Counted from the stretch's first letter, positions 34,275 through 44,114 are shown. The stretch: 64,000 bases of DNA from Betaproteobacteria bacterium (GCA_947458265.1 CANGYF010000017.1:1-64000), one strand, 5' to 3'. Notes: a model not told the origin generated them from the letters alone. Made by a program: numbers and translations.

Positions 34275-35426
34275 TCATTCCCAGGACAGTGCACCACCGG
34301 TCTGGTACTCGATGACACGCGCTTCGAAGAAGTTCCGTTCCTTCTTCAGGTCGATCATCTCGCTCATCCAGGGGAACGGATTATTCGCACCGGCAAAGAG
34401 CGGCTCGATACCGATCTGCTGGCATCGACGATTTGAAATATACCGCAGATACTCCTTGAACATGGGTGCGTTCAAGCCAAGCACGCCGCGCGGCATCGTG
34501 TCTTCCGCGTAGCGATACTCGAGCTCGACTGCGGTGTTCATCAGTTGCCGTATCTCTTCGCGGAACGCCGGCGTCCACAGGTGGGGGTTCTCGGCCTTCA
34601 CCGTGTTGATCAGGTCGATACCGAAGTTGCAGTGCATCGACTCGTCGCGCAGGATGTACTGGTACTGCTCTGCGGCACCGGTCATCTTGTTCTGCCGGCC
34701 AAGTGCCAGGATCTGCACGAACCCGACGTAGAAGAAGAGCCCTTCCATGATGCAGGCAAATACGATCAGGCTCTTCAGCAGCTTCTGGTCAGCCTCCGGC
34801 GTCCCGGTGCGGAACTCGGGGTTGGTCAGCGTGTCGATGAACGGGATCAGGAACTCGTCCTTGGCGCGGATCGACGCCACTTCGTGGTAGGCGTTGAAAA
34901 CTTCGCTCTCGTCGAGGCCGAGCGACTCGACGATGTACTGGTAGGCGTGGGTGTGGATGGCCTCCTCGAACGCCTGCCGCAACAGGTACTGGCGGCACTC
35001 CGGCGCCGTGATGTGGCGGTAGGTGCCGAGCACGATGTTGTTGGCGGCGAGCGAATCCGCGGTGACGAAGAAGCCGAGGTTGCGCTTGACCAGCCGACGC
35101 TCGTCGTCGGTCAGCCCGTTGGGATCCTTCCAGAGGGCGATATCGCGGCTCATCTGGATCTCCTGCGGCATCCAGTGGTTCGCACAGGCATCCAGGTACT
35201 TCTTCCAGGCCCACTCGTACTTGAAAGGCACGAGCTGGTTCACATCGGTCTGGCCGTTGATGATGCGCTTGTCGTCGGCCGATACCCGGCGCGCGGTCGC
35301 CGGCTCGCCGGCAACGGCACGGGCCGACACGGCGGCCGTGGCCTGGGCCGGGTCGAGCGCGGCTGCGACCGCCCTCGCCGGCTGCTGTGCAGCCACGGCA
35401 CCAAAATCTTCTTCGAATGAAAGCAT
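34275..35426 (-). CDS. nrdB: Ribonucleotide reductase class Ia beta subunit NrdB
   Basis: NrdB holds the di-iron tyrosyl radical used by NrdA. In the 383-residue protein the metal ligands Asp124, Glu155 and His158 and the radical Tyr162 are in the expected E-x2-H-x3-Y pattern ([10 protein letters not shown]); a later EXXH pair lies in DESMHCNFG. The first ~45 residues are an Ala-rich extension. It lies 35 bases after nrdA and is followed by the histone-like gene. Confidence 0.97.
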   Translation of the reverse strand: MLSFEEDFGAVAAQQPARAVAAALDPAQATAAVSARAVAGEPATARRVSADDKRIINGQTDVNQLVPFKYEWAWKKYLDACANHWMPQEIQMSRDIALWKDPNGLTDDERRLVKRNLGFFVTADSLAANNIVLGTYRHITAPECRQYLLRQAFEEAIHTHAYQYIVESLGLDESEVFNAYHEVASIRAKDEFLIPFIDTLTNPEFRTGTPEADQKLLKSLIVFACIMEGLFFYVGFVQILALGRQNKMTGAAEQYQYILRDESMHCNFGIDLINTVKAENPHLWTPAFREEIRQLMNTAVELEYRYAEDTMPRGVLGLNAPMFKEYLRYISNRRCQQIGIEPLFAGANNPFPWMSEMIDLKKERNFFEARVIEYQTGGALSWE

Positions 35427-35461
35427 GAGTCCGTTCCTCGTGAATCAGTGAATCGCCAGGG

Positions 35462-38365
35462 TTACTGGCAAGCTTCGCAATCAGGGTTGTCGATCGAGCA
35501 GAACTTCGCGTCGGTCGCCGGCAGCGCCTCTTCCGGGGCGGCCATCGCACCTCCGGATGCCCCGCCATTGACCGCGACCGCGTTGAGCTGTCCGGCCTTG
35601 ATGGTCGACTTCTCGGCCGAGGTCGCGCCGACCGTGCGCAGGTAGTAGGTCGTCTTCAGCCCACGCAGCCATGCCAGCTTGTACGTGTCGTCGAGCCGCT
35701 TGCCGGACGCACCCGCCATGTAGATGTTCAGCGACTGCGACTGGTCGATCCACTTCTGGCGCCGGGCTGCAGCCTCGACCAGCCAGGACGGATCGACCTC
35801 GAACGCGGTCGCGTACAGGTTGCGGATCTCGGCCGGGATCCGGTCGATCTTCGCCAGACTGCCGTCGAAGTACTTGAGGTCGGAGATCATCACCTCGTCC
35901 CACATGCCGAGCTTCTTGAGGTCGCGCACGAGGTACTCGTTGACGACCGTGAACTCGCCCGACAGGTTCGACTTGACGTAGAGGTTCTGGAACGTCGGCT
36001 CGATGCACTGCGACACGCCAGTGATGTTGGCGATGGTCGCCGTCGGCGCGATCGCCATCGTGTTCGAGTTGCGCATGCCGTGGCGCGCGATGCGTGCGCG
36101 CAGGGCATCCCAGTCGAGGGTGGTGGACTCGTCGCACTCGACGAAACCGCCCCGTTCCTCGCGCAGCAGCCGGATCGTGTCGATCGGCAGGATGCCACGG
36201 TCCCACAGCGAGCCCTTGAACGTTGCGTAGCGCCCACGCTCGGCAGCCAGCTCCGTCGACGCCCAGATGGCGTAATAGGAGATCGCTTCCATCGAACGGT
36301 CGGCGAACTCCACCGCCTCCTGGGACGCGGTCGGGATGCGCAGCTCGTGCAGGCAATCCTGGAAGCCCATCAGGCCGATGCCGATCGGCCGGTGCTTCAT
36401 GTTCGAGTTGCGCGCCTTGTTGACCGCGTAGTAGTTCAGGTCGATCACGTTGTCCAGCATGCGCATCGCGACGTTGATCGTACGCTGCAGCTTCTCGTGG
36501 TCGATCACTTCCTTCCCGCCGTCGAGCTTCAGGTGCGCCTTCAGGTTGACCGAGCCCAGGTTGCACACGGCGGTTTCGGCGTCGCTGGTGTTCAGGGTGA
36601 TCTCGGTGCAGAGGTTCGAGCTGTGCACCACGCCCACGTGCTGCTGCGGCGAACGGATGTTGCACGGGTCCTTGAAGGTGATCCAGGGATGGCCCGTCTC
36701 GAACAGCATCGACAGCATCTTGCGCCACAGCTGCAGCGCCGGGATCTTCTTGAACAGGCGGATCTCGCCGGCCGCCGCCTTGTCCTCGTAGCGAACGTAG
36801 GCCTTCTCGAACGCGGCACCGAACTTGTCGTGCAGGTCGGGAACGTCGGCGGGCGAGAACAGCGTCCACTCCCCGGCGTTCATCACCCGCTTCATGAACA
36901 GGTCAGGGATCCAGTTGGCCGTGTTCATGTCGTGCGTGCGCCGGCGGTCATCCCCGGTGTTCTTGCGCAGTTCCAGGAACTCCTCGATGTCGAGGTGCCA
37001 GGTCTCGAGGTAGGAGCAGACCGCGCCCTTGCGCTTGCCGCCCTGATTCACGGCGACGGCCGTGTCGTTGACCACCTTCAGGAACGGCACCACGCCCTGG
37101 CTCTTGCCGTTCGTCCCCTTGATGTGCGAGCCGAGCGCGCGCACCGGCGTCCAGTCGTTGCCGAGACCGCCGGCGAACTTCTGGAGCATCGCGTTTTCCT
37201 TGATCGCTTCGTAGATCCCGTCGAGGTTATCGGCGACCGTGGTCAGGTAGCAGGACGACATCTGGCTGTGCCGGGTACCCGAGTTGAACAGGGTCGGGGT
37301 GGAGCTCATGTAGTCGAACGACGACAGCACGTTGTAGAACTCGATTGCCCGCGCCTCGCGGTCGATCTCGCCCAGTGCCAGGCCCATCGCGACGCGCATG
37401 AAGAACGTCTGCGGCATCTCGACCCGGCGCTCGTCGATGTGGAGGAAGTACCGGTCGTACAGGATCTGCAGGCCGAGGTAGTCGAACTTCAGGTCGTTGT
37501 CGGCAATCAGCGCGCGGCCGAGCCGTTCCAGGTCGTACTGGCCGAGCCGCTCGTCGAGCAGCTGGGCGGCGACCCCTTCGCGGATCAGGCGCGGGAAGGC
37601 GACCGCATAGCCTTCGCGCATCTGGGCATGCGTCTTCTCTTCGCCGAGCGTCTCGATGCGCAGGTCGTTCAGCAGCAGCCTGGCGGTGACATAGCTGTAC
37701 TCCGGCTCCTGCTCGATCAGCGCGCGTGCGGACAGCACGGCCGACTTGCGCACCTCGCCGATCGGCACGCCGTCGTACAGGTCGCGCAGCGTCTGCTCGA
37801 CGATGGTGTCGACGTTCGTCTCGGCGAGTCCCTGGCAGGCCTCCTGCACCAGTCCATTGAGCCAGGCGAAATCCAGCGGGACGAGTTCCCCGTCGACCTT
37901 GACCCGCAGCGGCGCCGCGGCAGCCGGCACCCCGGCAGCCGGCTGCGCCTTGCGCAGTTCGGCCCTGGTGCGCGCGCGCTCCTCGCGATAGAGCACGTAG
38001 GAACGGGCTACCTCGTGCAGGCCCGAACGCATGAGCGACAGCTCGACCTGGTCCTGGATGTCCTCGATGTGGAGGGTGCCGCCATGCGGCTGCCGCCGAA
38101 GCAGCGCATTGATCACCATGGTTGTCAGTTGGCCGACCTGCTCACGCACGCGGGCAGACCCGGCAGCCTGCGAGCCGTCGACGGCCAGGAAGGCCTTGGT
38201 CACTGCGATGGCGATCTTGCCTGGCTCGAAGCCGACCACGGCGCCATTGCGCCGGATGACCTTGTACTGCGAATAACGTGCATCTGCCGGCGCGAGCGCC
38301 GCCTCGGTCACGGATACCGGCATCGACGGCGTTGCCTGAGGCGAAAGTTCGCTCGCTGTCTGCAT
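35462..38365 (-). CDS. nrdA: Ribonucleotide reductase class Ia alpha subunit NrdA
   Basis: NrdA reduces ribonucleoside diphosphates to deoxy forms. The 967-residue product has an N-terminal ATP-cone (starting YKVIRRNGAVVGFEPGKIA, near residue 33) for dATP feedback, then the barrel with the redox Cys in SSCYLT, the thiyl-radical Cys in NLCTEITL, and a second redox Cys in VCNLGSVNL. The C-terminal relay cysteines are in CSIDNPDCEACQ. ATG 38365 with GGAGAG upstream is chosen; the frame stays open upstream into the deacetylase region, without homology. Longer than the E. coli protein (761), as common in this NrdA subgroup. Confidence 0.96.
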   Translation of the reverse strand: MQTASELSPQATPSMPVSVTEAALAPADARYSQYKVIRRNGAVVGFEPGKIAIAVTKAFLAVDGSQAAGSARVREQVGQLTTMVINALLRRQPHGGTLHIEDIQDQVELSLMRSGLHEVARSYVLYREERARTRAELRKAQPAAGVPAAAAPLRVKVDGELVPLDFAWLNGLVQEACQGLAETNVDTIVEQTLRDLYDGVPIGEVRKSAVLSARALIEQEPEYSYVTARLLLNDLRIETLGEEKTHAQMREGYAVAFPRLIREGVAAQLLDERLGQYDLERLGRALIADNDLKFDYLGLQILYDRYFLHIDERRVEMPQTFFMRVAMGLALGEIDREARAIEFYNVLSSFDYMSSTPTLFNSGTRHSQMSSCYLTTVADNLDGIYEAIKENAMLQKFAGGLGNDWTPVRALGSHIKGTNGKSQGVVPFLKVVNDTAVAVNQGGKRKGAVCSYLETWHLDIEEFLELRKNTGDDRRRTHDMNTANWIPDLFMKRVMNAGEWTLFSPADVPDLHDKFGAAFEKAYVRYEDKAAAGEIRLFKKIPALQLWRKMLSMLFETGHPWITFKDPCNIRSPQQHVGVVHSSNLCTEITLNTSDAETAVCNLGSVNLKAHLKLDGGKEVIDHEKLQRTINVAMRMLDNVIDLNYYAVNKARNSNMKHRPIGIGLMGFQDCLHELRIPTASQEAVEFADRSMEAISYYAIWASTELAAERGRYATFKGSLWDRGILPIDTIRLLREERGGFVECDESTTLDWDALRARIARHGMRNSNTMAIAPTATIANITGVSQCIEPTFQNLYVKSNLSGEFTVVNEYLVRDLKKLGMWDEVMISDLKYFDGSLAKIDRIPAEIRNLYATAFEVDPSWLVEAAARRQKWIDQSQSLNIYMAGASGKRLDDTYKLAWLRGLKTTYYLRTVGATSAEKSTIKAGQLNAVAVNGGASGGAMAAPEEALPATDAKFCSIDNPDCEACQ

Positions 38366-38478
38366 TGCTTCTCTCCAGTTCGGTAAATCGGAAAAGTGGC
38401 GGTCGGGCCAGCCCGCAGGCGGTGCTCCACCTGCAGGCACCGGGCGCGGACCACTGGTGTCGCATGGGACCGGCGCGC

Positions 38479-38494
38479 ACACTACATCTTGTGC
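38479..38494. promoter_or_regulatory. Probable NrdR box 1
   Basis: ACACTACATCTTGTGC matches the NrdR box consensus ACACWATATATWGTGT at 13 of 16 positions and is centred in a GCGCACA/TGTGCGC dyad. NrdR represses ribonucleotide reductase genes when bound with (d)ATP. Its core CAC-N-ACATCT-N-GTG is repeated 53 bases away. Confidence 0.65.
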
Positions 38495-38531
38495 GCCAGA
38501 CCACCCCGCCACGCTATAACTTAGATGACCA

Positions 38532-38547
38532 CCACAACATCTGGTGG
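38532..38547. promoter_or_regulatory. Probable NrdR box 2
   Basis: CCACAACATCTGGTGG shares the CAC-N-ACATCT-N-GTG core of box 1 and lies in a perfect 8-bp dyad GACCACCA/TGGTGGTC. Match to the NrdR consensus is 11 of 16. The centres of the two boxes are 53 bases apart, about five helical turns, as expected for cooperative binding on one face. Confidence 0.58.
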
Positions 38548-38568
38548 TCGCTGGTTGATCTGTATCTA

Positions 38569-38596
38569 ATTCTAGGGGTTTGGATGGCTTCGTCAA
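38569..38596 (-). promoter_or_regulatory. Sigma-70 promoter candidate for nrdAB
   Basis: On the minus strand TTGACG (38596-38591) is followed after 16 bases by TAGAAT (38574-38569). The predicted start is near 38562, placing both NrdR-like boxes just downstream, where bound repressor would block elongation or clearance. Confidence 0.6.
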
Positions 38597-38678
38597 GCAG
38601 ATTGCCATGATTTTTTCCGCCCCCTCGCCTGCACCTGCATGCATGCAACGTTGCGGCGGCGCAGCGAATGCCGGGTTC

Positions 38679-39572
38679 CTAGCAGCCAGCTGCGATCCGC
38701 ACCGTCTGCAGGTGGATGTCCACCGTGTCTTCGATGTCCCGCGCATAGCCGCCGGCCATGCAAGCGGCCACCGGCAGGCCGGCGCGTGCGCACCGGCCGA
38801 AGACCAGGCTGTCGCGCGCGGCAAGTCCTGCGCGCGACAGCGAGAGTCGGCCGAGCCGGTCGCCCTCGTACGGGTCGGCACCGGCCAGGTAGACCACCAG
38901 GCCTGCGCGCGCAGCGGCGAATGCATGGTCGAGGCCGCGGTCGAGCCGGTCCAGATACTCGCTGTCGCCGGTGCCGTCGTCGAGTTCGATGTCGAGATCG
39001 CTCGTCTGCTTGACGAACGGATAATTGTTGCGCCCGTGGATCGAGAAGGTGAACACCGAGTCATCGCCCGACAGGATTGCGGCCGTGCCGTCGCCCTGGT
39101 GTACGTCGCAGTCGACCACCAGCACCCGCAGGCCGGGCCGGGCGGCCTGCATCGCGGCGGCCGCGATGGCCGCATCGTTGAACACGCAGTAGCCCGCCCC
39201 ACGGTCGTGGAAGGCATGGTGGGTTCCACCGGCAAGGTTGACGCCGGTGCCGTCCTCGATCGCCGCCAGGCAGGCGCCGATGGTGGCTCCGGCCGACCGG
39301 CGCGAACGCTCGGCCATCTGCAGCGACCAGGGAAACCCGATCTCCCGCTGCTGCTGCGCGCTCAGCGTGCCTGCAGAAACCGCCTGCAACCAGGCCGGGG
39401 CGTGCACGCGCAGGATGTCGACATCGCTCGCTGCCGGTGCCAGCTCGAGCTGCACGGCGCCCGGCGGCAATTCGGAGAGCACCCGCGAGCGCAGGCGTGC
39501 GTACTTCTCCATTGGGAAACGGTGTCCCGGGGGCAATGGCAGCACGAAGCTGTCACTGTAGTAGGCGCGCAT
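38679..39572 (-). CDS. Histone deacetylase-fold (arginase-deacetylase superfamily) hydrolase
   Basis: A 297-residue class II HDAC / acetylpolyamine amidohydrolase-like enzyme. The His pair 118-119 (GGTHHAF), zinc ligands Asp156 and His158 (DCDVHQGDG) and Asp233 (LAGADPYEGD) are all present, so it should be an active zinc deacetylase. Bacterial members act on acetyl-polyamines, acetoin-related or acetyl-lysine substrates; the substrate here is unknown. It ends the pilS-pilR-ampD string, 6 bases after ampD. Confidence 0.9.
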   Translation of the reverse strand: MRAYYSDSFVLPLPPGHRFPMEKYARLRSRVLSELPPGAVQLELAPAASDVDILRVHAPAWLQAVSAGTLSAQQQREIGFPWSLQMAERSRRSAGATIGACLAAIEDGTGVNLAGGTHHAFHDRGAGYCVFNDAAIAAAAMQAARPGLRVLVVDCDVHQGDGTAAILSGDDSVFTFSIHGRNNYPFVKQTSDLDIELDDGTGDSEYLDRLDRGLDHAFAAARAGLVVYLAGADPYEGDRLGRLSLSRAGLAARDSLVFGRCARAGLPVAACMAGGYARDIEDTVDIHLQTVRIAAGC

Positions 39573-39578
39573 ACCCGG

Positions 39579-40124
39579 TCAGCCAGCGAGCGCGGCGAGC
39601 AGACGCTGCCAGTCGAAGCAGGGCCCGGGATCGGTCTTGCGGCCGGGCGCGATGTCGCTGTGCCCGGCGAGGTGGACGATCGGGTAGCGGGTACGAAGCG
39701 TGCGCACCAGCCCGGCGAGCACCTCGTACTGCACGGCCTCGAAGGGGTCGTCGTCGCTGCCTTCGAGTTCGACCCCGATCGAGAAGTCGTTGCAGCGCTC
39801 GCGCCCCTGGAAGCTGGATATGCCGGCATGCCAGGCGCGCTTCGAGCACGGCACGAACTGGACCAGTTCTCCGTCGCGGCGGACCAGGAAATGAGCCGAC
39901 ACGCGAAGCGCTCGAATCGACGCAAAGAACGGATGCGCGTCCGCATCCAGCCGGTTCAGGAACAGGTCCTCGATCGCGCCCCCGCCATAGACGCGCGGTG
40001 GCAGGCTGATGTTGTGCACGACCAGCAGGTCGACCGGCACGCCGCGCGGGCGGGCGTCGCAATTGGGCGAAGGCGCCTGGCGCGCGGCACGCACGCGTCC
40101 GGAACGATCGATCGCGGCGGGCAT
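39579..40124 (-). CDS. ampD: 1,6-anhydro-N-acetylmuramyl-L-alanine amidase AmpD
   Basis: AmpD is the cytoplasmic amidase that recycles anhydro-muropeptides and so keeps AmpR-type beta-lactamase induction low. The 181-residue protein has zinc ligands His37 (VVHNIS), His155 and Asp165 (GHSDIAPGRKTDPGPCFDW), closely matching E. coli spacing (34/154/164). ATG 40124 is 20 bases after the pilR stop and gives family length. Confidence 0.95.
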   Translation of the reverse strand: MPAAIDRSGRVRAARQAPSPNCDARPRGVPVDLLVVHNISLPPRVYGGGAIEDLFLNRLDADAHPFFASIRALRVSAHFLVRRDGELVQFVPCSKRAWHAGISSFQGRERCNDFSIGVELEGSDDDPFEAVQYEVLAGLVRTLRTRYPIVHLAGHSDIAPGRKTDPGPCFDWQRLLAALAG

Positions 40125-40143
40125 GCACGCCCGGCCGCCACGC

Positions 40144-41490
40144 TCACTCGATGCCAAGCCGCTCCATCCGGTAGCGCAGCTGGCGGAACGAGATGCCCAG
40201 TATCTTCGCCGCAGCAGTCCGGTTGTAGCGCGTCTTCTCGAGCGCCTCGACGATCGCCTGCTTCTCGATCGTCGCCAGGTAGTCCTCGAGCGGGAGTCCG
40301 CGGATGTCGGGTGCCTCCACCGCGGCAGGCTTGAGCTGCAGGTCATCGCGCCCGATCTCGTTGCCCGCACACAGGGCCAGCGCGCGCTCGAGCACGTTCT
40401 CGAGTTCGCGCACGTTGCCCGGGAACGGATAGTCCTCGAGCGCACGCACCGCGGCGGCCGACAGGGCCGGGACCCGGGTGCCGTCCTGCGCGCCGCGCCG
40501 CTTGAGGAACTCCTGTGCCAGCAGGCCGATGTCCTCGGGCATGTCGCGCAGCGAGGGCATCTTGAGTTCGATCACGTTCAGGCGGTAGTACAGATCCTGC
40601 CGGAACCGCCCTGCCTTCACTTCATCGGCGAGGTCCTTGTGCGTGGCCGAGATCACCCGCACGTCGACCGCCTCTTCCTGCGTCGCACCGACCTTGCGCA
40701 CCCGCTTCTCCTGGATCGCCCGCAGCAGCTTGACCTGCATCAGCAGGGGCAGCTCGGCGACCTCGTCCAGGAACAGCGTGCCACCGTCGGCAGCCTGGAA
40801 GAATCCCCCGCGCTCGCCGTCGGCGCCGGTGAACGCACCCTTGCGGTAGCCGAAGAACTCGCTCTCGACCAGGTTCTCCGGGATCGCGCCGCAGTTGACC
40901 GGTACGAACGGCCGTTCATGACGGACGCTCTTCTGGTGGATCAGCTTCGCGGCAAGCTCCTTGCCGCATCCGGACTCGCCAGAGACATGGATCGGCGCCT
41001 GACTGCGCGCGAGGCGGTCGATCAGGGCCCGGGTCTGGCGCATCGGCACGCTTTCGCCGAGCAGGCTGTGCACTGCCGGCCCGCCACCCGCCGGTGCGTC
41101 GCCACCGGCACGCGCGGCATTGCCGTCCGACAGCTTGAGCGCGGCATTGACCAGTGCCCGCAACTGGCTCACCTGCACCGGTTTCGACAGATAGTCGAAC
41201 GCCCCGGCCTTCAGGGCCGCCACCGCATTCTCGGCACTGCCATAGGCGGTGATGACCGCCACCGGCATCCTCGGCCAGAAGCGCGCCGTGTGTTCGAGCA
41301 GCGCGAGGCCGTCCCCGTCGGGCAGGCGCATGTCGGTCAGGCAGACGTCGTACTGCTGCTTCTGCAGCAGGCGGCGTGCTTCGAATTCGCTTTCGGCCGC
41401 ATCGGTGGCCAGCCCCATCCGGTTCAGCGTAAGGCTGAGCAGTTCACGGATGTCCGCCTCGTCGTCGACGATCAGCGCTCGCCCGTTCAT
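40144..41490 (-). CDS. pilR: Type IV pilus response regulator PilR (NtrC family)
   Basis: PilR activates sigma-54-dependent pilin transcription when phosphorylated by PilS. The 448-residue protein has a receiver domain with phospho-acceptor Asp53, an AAA+ domain with Walker A GESGCGKE (171-178) and the sigma-54 contact loop GAFTGA (218-223), and a Fis-type helix-turn-helix at the C-terminus ([21 protein letters not shown]). ATG 41490 is used; the ~110 bases between it and the pilS stop are open but unconserved. Confidence 0.94.
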   Translation of the reverse strand: MNGRALIVDDEADIRELLSLTLNRMGLATDAAESEFEARRLLQKQQYDVCLTDMRLPDGDGLALLEHTARFWPRMPVAVITAYGSAENAVAALKAGAFDYLSKPVQVSQLRALVNAALKLSDGNAARAGGDAPAGGGPAVHSLLGESVPMRQTRALIDRLARSQAPIHVSGESGCGKELAAKLIHQKSVRHERPFVPVNCGAIPENLVESEFFGYRKGAFTGADGERGGFFQAADGGTLFLDEVAELPLLMQVKLLRAIQEKRVRKVGATQEEAVDVRVISATHKDLADEVKAGRFRQDLYYRLNVIELKMPSLRDMPEDIGLLAQEFLKRRGAQDGTRVPALSAAAVRALEDYPFPGNVRELENVLERALALCAGNEIGRDDLQLKPAAVEAPDIRGLPLEDYLATIEKQAIVEALEKTRYNRTAAAKILGISFRQLRYRMERLGIE

Positions 41491-41599
41491 CGACGCCCGC
41501 CCCCCCGCTCCCGCACTGCGTCCGGAGCAGCCCGGTGCAGCAGGTGCAGCGGGGCCGGATGTACCGGTCGAACGGGCATGGGCGGGACGGAATGCGTGG

Positions 41600-43228
41600 T
41601 CATGCTCGCGTTGCCTCGTCTGCGGCCTTGCAGTGCAGGGTGAACCGGGTCGGTGGTGGCCCGGCCGCGAACTCGAGACTGCCACCGTTGGCGTCGGCCA
41701 GTTCGCGCGCCAAGTATAGACCGAGCCCGGTACCGCTACTGACGGTCGTGAAGAACGGTTCGAACAGCTGCGCCTGCACCGCCAGCGGGATGCCCGGCCC
41801 GTCGTCCACCACGTCGATCAGCACGCTGCCGGACGCGTTCGAAGGCTCACCGTGCCGTGCCAGGATGCGGATGCTGCCCGGCAACTGGCTGCCATGGCGA
41901 AGCGCGTTCCGGCAGAGGTTCCACATGACCTGGTTCAGGTGACTGCGGTCGAACTGCACCTGCAGCGGGCTGTCGGTCTCGACCACCAGCACCGCGCGCT
42001 CGATGCGCTCGTTCTTGCAGAACTCGGTGGCGAAGATCTCGAGGTAGCCAGTCAGTTCGACGACTTCGCGATGCACGCGGTCGCGCCGGTTGAGCTTCAG
42101 CACTTCCTGCACCATGCCGTCGATCCGCTGCGTGTTGTCGTGGATGATCTGCAGCAGCCGGGCATCGGTGGCGTTCGCCGACTCGGTCTCCTGCAGCAAC
42201 TCGGTCGCATGGTTGATCGCCGAGAGCGGATTGCGGATCTCGTGCGCGATGTTCGCGGTCAGCCTGCCCAGCGCGGCGAGCTTGAGCTGCTGTGCCTCGG
42301 CCTGGATGCGCGACAGGTCCTCCAGGAACAGCACCGAACGGCCGGCCACGTCGTCGCCGACCGGGACCGTGCGCAGGCCGACCTCGCGCGGCCCGGCCTT
42401 GCCCGGCTGCGGCAGGCGCAATGGCCTAGACAGCGGCTGGCCGTCGCGCTGCCAGCGTGCATGGGCCTCGGCCAGCAGCGGTGCGTACTCGATCAGCGCA
42501 GCCTGCCGCTCGGGCAGGCTGCGGCCGCCGAGTAGTTCGACCGCGCGCGCGTTGATCTGCCGGATCCTGCCGCGCTCGTCGACCACCACCACCCCGTCCT
42601 GCATGTCCTGGATGATCAGCTTGTTGACCTCGGCCAGGTTCGCCAGGTCGACGCCGCGCTGGGCGGCCAGGCGTTCGCTGGCCACCGCATAGCCAGCGAG
42701 CGAACGCACGACGAGGGCGGTGGCGAAGTAACCGATGCTGAGCAGCCCGGCCTGCACGAACTGCGACGGACTGTCGGGATGGAACAGGACCCGCCAGACC
42801 TGTTCGGCGAGGATGCCGAGCGACCCGAACGACGCGTAAAACAGCATCATCCGGCCGCGGCTGATCAGCGCGGCCCCGGCCTGCGAGGCCAGCAGCAGCA
42901 GGCCCAGGCCGCTCGAAATGCCGCCGCTGGCATGCATGGCGAGCACGACGAACAACGCATCGGCCAGCGCATGCGTGGTGAGCTGCCGCTCGAAGCCCGG
43001 CTTGCGCGCGACGATGCCGACGAAGGCGACCGCGGAGAAGGCAGCGTAGATGCCTATCGCCCAGAGGAACAGCTGCGGCTGGCTGCGGCCGAACAGCATC
43101 TGACGGTCGAGAAACCACACCGCGATCATCACCACCGGTACGAGGCAGCGATAGACGTTGAAATACAGCAGTGACCGCCAGTAATCGTCGCGGTATGCCG
43201 TGCCGGGACCCGCGTCCACGCCCGCCAT
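41600..43228 (-). CDS. pilS: Type IV pilus sensor kinase PilS
   Basis: A 542-residue sensor kinase with about six membrane helices in residues 25-175, a PAS-like domain (~200-305: MQDGVVVVDERGRIRQINARA), a HisKA box with His329 (NIAHEIRNPLSAINHATELL) and an HATPase domain (NLCRNALRHG; DDGPGIP; GLGLYLAR). Domain order and the linked pilR define it as PilS, which senses pilin levels in the membrane. Confidence 0.94.
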   Translation of the reverse strand: MAGVDAGPGTAYRDDYWRSLLYFNVYRCLVPVVMIAVWFLDRQMLFGRSQPQLFLWAIGIYAAFSAVAFVGIVARKPGFERQLTTHALADALFVVLAMHASGGISSGLGLLLLASQAGAALISRGRMMLFYASFGSLGILAEQVWRVLFHPDSPSQFVQAGLLSIGYFATALVVRSLAGYAVASERLAAQRGVDLANLAEVNKLIIQDMQDGVVVVDERGRIRQINARAVELLGGRSLPERQAALIEYAPLLAEAHARWQRDGQPLSRPLRLPQPGKAGPREVGLRTVPVGDDVAGRSVLFLEDLSRIQAEAQQLKLAALGRLTANIAHEIRNPLSAINHATELLQETESANATDARLLQIIHDNTQRIDGMVQEVLKLNRRDRVHREVVELTGYLEIFATEFCKNERIERAVLVVETDSPLQVQFDRSHLNQVMWNLCRNALRHGSQLPGSIRILARHGEPSNASGSVLIDVVDDGPGIPLAVQAQLFEPFFTTVSSGTGLGLYLARELADANGGSLEFAAGPPPTRFTLHCKAADEATRA

Positions 43229-43230
43229 CG

Positions 43231-43449
43231 TCAGTGCAGCCGCTCGTGTTCCCGGCTGCAGAACCGCACCCCGCCGGCTTCAACGCTTTCACCCCTGGGC
43301 AGGAACACGCCGCAGTGGGCACAGCGCACCATGTCCTCCACCGGCCGGTCCTCGGGCCTTCGTTCACGTCGGGCGGCGGCACGCGCCTTGCCAGTCACCA
43401 TCCAGAACACCACCGCGATGACCGCGATCAGCACCAGGTACTTGATCAA
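43231..43449 (-). CDS. PP0621-type small membrane zinc-ribbon protein
   Basis: The 72-residue product has one N-terminal membrane helix (IKYLVLIAVIAVVFWMV), a basic linker, and a C-terminal metal-binding ribbon: CAHC near residue 41 and Cys near residue 61 in the VRFCSREH segment. This matches the PP0621 family often found just upstream of pilS in betaproteobacteria. The best start is TTG 43449, which places the helix at the N-terminus; upstream codons are non-conserved. Function unknown; 2 bases separate it from pilS. Confidence 0.72.
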   Translation of the reverse strand: MIKYLVLIAVIAVVFWMVTGKARAAARRERRPEDRPVEDMVRCAHCGVFLPRGESVEAGGVRFCSREHERLH

Positions 43450-43471
43450 CGCGCACCGCCGTGCGGAAGGG

Positions 43472-44011
43472 TCACTGGCCCGGCGCCTCGGGATCCATGT
43501 GCAGTGCTTCGAGGAACCGCGACACCATGTTGTAGGCACCCACGGTCGCGGTCAGCTCGACCATCTGGCGCGCATCGAAGAAGCGCGCGGTGGCATCGAA
43601 CACGGCGTCGGGCACGTGGATCTGGCGCGTCATCGAGTCGGCGTAGGCGATCACCGCTGCGGCGCGCTCGTCGAACATGCCCGGCGCAGGGGCCGCCAGT
43701 GCTGGGAGGGTGCGCAGCCCTTCGAGCTGTGCCTCCGACATCCCTTCCTTCCGCGCGAACGGCAGGTGGGCTGCGAATTCGTACGGCGCGTCGTTGATGA
43801 CCGCCACCCGCATGATCGCCAGTTCGGTGTACAGCGCCGGAACCAGGCACTGCTGGCGGATCGCCGTCAGGAGGTGCAACCAACCCTCAGCCACCGGGGG
43901 GCTGTTCATCAGCATCCGGTAGAGGTTGAGCATCTTGCCTCCGCGCTGCTCACGGATGCGACGGGCAAGGTCCGGATTGTCCGACTCTTCAGCGTAGGCC
44001 ACGCGGGCCAT
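43472..44011 (-). CDS. Carboxymuconolactone-decarboxylase (AhpD-like) family protein
   Basis: A 179-residue helical protein of the CMD superfamily. Marks are the helical block ELAIMRVAVINDAPYEFAAHLPFARKEGM and VELTATVGAYNMVSRFLEAL. The CxxC redox pair of AhpD is missing, so a peroxidase-reductase role is not supported. ATG 44011 is preferred over a GTG at 44023 because GAGG lies 6 bases before it. It begins 26 bases after tRNA-Pro on the same strand. Confidence 0.85.
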   Translation of the reverse strand: MARVAYAEESDNPDLARRIREQRGGKMLNLYRMLMNSPPVAEGWLHLLTAIRQQCLVPALYTELAIMRVAVINDAPYEFAAHLPFARKEGMSEAQLEGLRTLPALAAPAPGMFDERAAAVIAYADSMTRQIHVPDAVFDATARFFDARQMVELTATVGAYNMVSRFLEALHMDPEAPGQ

Positions 44012-44037
44012 CTGACACCTCACGGGATCACGGCGCC

Positions 44038-44114
<77 letters not shown>

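Larger units (their letters stand above)
38366..38678 (-). promoter_or_regulatory. nrdAB upstream region
   Basis: This 313-base gap holds the nrdA promoter and a ~196-base leader with two related dyads (annotated separately). A perfect GCAACGTTGC palindrome is at 38645-38654. No coding frame is credible here. Confidence 0.7.

Noticed and set aside
36080-38386. 768-codon plus-strand open frame inside nrdA
   Set aside because: Complementary shadow of nrdA with no recognisable motif or ribosome-binding site.
35462-39235. A 1257-residue NrdA with an N-terminal extension
   Set aside because: The extension runs through the promoter, NrdR-like dyads and the deacetylase gene in the wrong frame; ATG 38365 has a ribosome-binding site and begins at the ATP-cone.
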